Position numbers and translations under genes: made by a program. A stretch of 6,215 bases of DNA from an uncultured Oscillospiraceae bacterium (GTDB lineage: Bacteria > Bacillota > Clostridia > Oscillospirales > Acutalibacteraceae). Where the stretch lies: NCBI GenBank assembly GCA_959601025.1, contig CAUGOD010000064.1:1-6215 (forward strand), read 5' to 3'. Positions 5,582 through 6,215 of this stretch are shown one piece after another. Within the stretch, counting starts at the first letter, position 1. Each line of letters opens with the position of its first letter. The notes beneath the pieces were generated by a model that did no database searches, had not been told where the DNA came from, and saw only the letters and a program-made list of their open reading frames with translations.

Positions 5582-5636
5582 TGCGCCGCCGGAAAACGCC
5601 GTTATAGAACCCGGCCCGGTGACGCTATGGTATATC
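5582..5636 (+). repeat. Inverted dispersed copy of the promoter-bearing repeat
   Basis: A copy of the 1418-1672 family in the opposite orientation, in the gpr/rpsT divergent region. By hand alignment, 34 of the first 40 positions match the reverse complement of short copy 3: GCCGCCGGAAA, then ATAGAACCCGGCC, then GCTATGGTAT. Like copy 3 it lacks the GAGAAATGC hairpin. Its edge reads TGGTATATC (5628-5636), a degenerate extended -10 pointing toward rpsT. Confidence 0.85.
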
Positions 5637-5686
5637 AACATATAAGAAAGGATTCCCCGTTTTTATATTTTTACCGCTGCTCCTCC

Positions 5687-5706
5687 GGTTTTTCCGAAGA
5701 AAAACC
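5687..5706. other. Hairpin with a UUCG-type loop upstream of rpsT
   Basis: A perfect 8-bp inverted repeat GGTTTTTC / GAAAAACC encloses CGAA; read on the minus strand the loop is C(TTCG)G, a very stable RNA tetraloop. It lies upstream of the rpsT promoter and downstream of the repeat edge. Neither strand shows a T-run after it, so it does not look like a terminator. Confidence 0.5.
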
Positions 5707-5738
5707 CCGCCGAATCCGCAAACTCCTGTAAAAAACAG

Positions 5739-5767
5739 TTGCATTTTTGCGGGATTCATGGTAGTAT
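5739..5767 (+). promoter_or_regulatory. Sigma-A promoter of rpsT
   Basis: TTGCAT (5739-5744), a 17-bp spacer and TAGTAT (5762-5767) preceded by TG at 5759-5760, i.e. an extended -10. The overlapping TATAAC at 5765-5770 is an alternative -10 with a less favourable 20-bp spacer. The start of transcription would be near 5774, leaving about 40 nt of leader. Confidence 0.65.
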
Positions 5768-5814
5768 AACTTTTGCGTGATTTATGAAAAAGACTCAGCA
5801 AGGGAGGTGTGACC

Positions 5815-6069
5815 ATGCCCAACATCAAATCCGCAAAGAAGCGCGTGAAGGTTATCGCCGTGAAGTCTGCGCAGAATCAGGCCAACCGTTCCGCTCTGAA
5901 GACGCAGATCAAGAAAGCGAACATCGCGATCGAAACCGGCGCTGCCGACAAGAACGAGGTAGTCCGCGAAGCGATCAAAAAGATCGATCAGGCTGCCGCC
6001 AAGGGTCTCCTGCACAAGAATACCGCTGCACGGAGAAAGTCCGCCCTTGCCAAGAAGGTCAACGCTTAA
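5815..6069 (+). CDS. rpsT: 30S ribosomal protein S20
   Basis: An 84-residue, Lys/Ala-rich, all-helical protein that binds 16S rRNA near the base of the small subunit early in assembly. The N-terminus MPNIKSAKKRV is the S20 signature; later landmarks are NRSALKTQIKKA, the helix REAIKKIDQAAAKGLLHKN and the closing NTAARRKSALAKKVNA. Length is normal for the family. ATG at 5815 is chosen over GTG at 5809 because the protein classically begins MPNIKSA and GGGAGG at 5802-5807 is 7 nt away; the GTG overlaps this site too closely. It is monocistronic between its own promoter and terminator, and divergent from gpr, the arrangement I know from B. subtilis. Nothing is missing or unusual. Confidence 0.99.
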   Translation: MPNIKSAKKRVKVIAVKSAQNQANRSALKTQIKKANIAIETGAADKNEVVREAIKKIDQAAAKGLLHKNTAARRKSALAKKVNA

Positions 6070-6093
6070 CGCCGTCCGGCGCGCTTGTCTTGC

Positions 6094-6120
6094 AAGCCTC
6101 CGTTTTTACGGAGGCTTTTT
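6094..6120 (+). terminator. Rho-independent terminator of rpsT
   Basis: A perfect 9-bp stem AGCCTCCGT (6095-6103) / ACGGAGGCT (6108-6116) with a TTTT loop is followed by TTTT to 6120, with a second T-run at 6127-6132. It begins 25 nt after the rpsT stop. Confidence 0.95.
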
Positions 6121-6189
6121 GGCGTTCTTTTTTGCAAAAGACCAAAACCCTCCCCGCCTGTGAACCGGACCAGATAGTGCAGACAGTCA

Positions 6190-6215
6190 AAAAAGCCCCT
6201 GGTGCGAGAAATATT
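6190..6215 (-). other. Possible edge of a terminator for a gene off the right side
   Basis: The run AAAAAAGCCCCT at 6190-6201 reads AGGGGCTTTTTT on the minus strand, the look of the 3' arm and U-tract of a terminator. The matching left arm would lie beyond the window, so this cannot be confirmed. The preceding 6133-6189 shows nothing recognisable. Confidence 0.3.

Noticed and set aside
5555..5590. Possible sigma-F/sigma-G promoter for gpr from GCATA-like motifs on the minus strand
   Set aside because: GCATACC occurs twice, but neither copy pairs with a good partner element at about 18 bp, so I could not support a specific promoter.
5625..5828. A 67-codon minus-strand frame upstream of rpsT
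   Set aside because: It overlaps the rpsT promoter and start in antisense, has no ribosome binding site, and its composition does not look coding.

Overview
The window looks like chromosome from a spore-forming, fairly GC-rich member of the Firmicutes, most likely a Clostridia-class (Oscillospirales-like) gut organism. The basis is three unmistakable sporulation or germination genes (gpr, spoIIP, spoVT), strong AGGAGG-type ribosome binding sites, classic U-tract terminators, and a lipoprotein arabinanase that points to plant-fibre degradation. The taxonomic placement is inference; the sporulation capacity rests on the genes themselves.

Layout, left to right. Positions 1-99 hold two terminators: one ends a plus-strand gene lying off the left edge, the other ends the arabinanase gene. 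Positions 162-1370 (minus) encode a GH43 endo-arabinanase-type lipoprotein. Positions 1371-1945 are non-coding. They contain three tandem copies of a 63-90 bp hairpin-rich repeat, whose edge supplies an extended -10 promoter facing the arabinanase, followed by the spoVT terminator. Positions 1946-2488 (minus) are spoVT, starting at TTG. Positions 2489-2814 are non-coding apart from a strong hairpin next to the following gene. Positions 2815-3192 (minus) encode a small one-helix membrane protein of unknown function, just downstream of spoIIP (3246-4415, minus). A 241-nt spacer with several hairpins separates spoIIP from gpr (4657-5538, minus). A fourth, inverted copy of the repeat sits in the divergent region between gpr and rpsT (5815-6069, plus), and rpsT ends in a textbook terminator.

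How the genes fit together. The block rpsT / gpr - spoIIP - small membrane protein keeps the gene order I know from Bacillus subtilis, where rpsT is divergent from gpr and yqxA follows spoIIP. There lepA comes next; here spoVT does. SpoIIP acts in engulfment, SpoVT tunes late forespore transcription, and Gpr degrades small acid-soluble spore proteins at germination. The arabinanase is an unrelated, separately transcribed gene.

The two most interesting points are the repeat family that appears to carry a ready-made promoter, and a Gpr with almost no N-terminal propeptide (6 residues, with an in-frame stop just upstream) and a shortened C-terminal half. I saw no CRISPR array, tRNA, rRNA, transposase or defence system.
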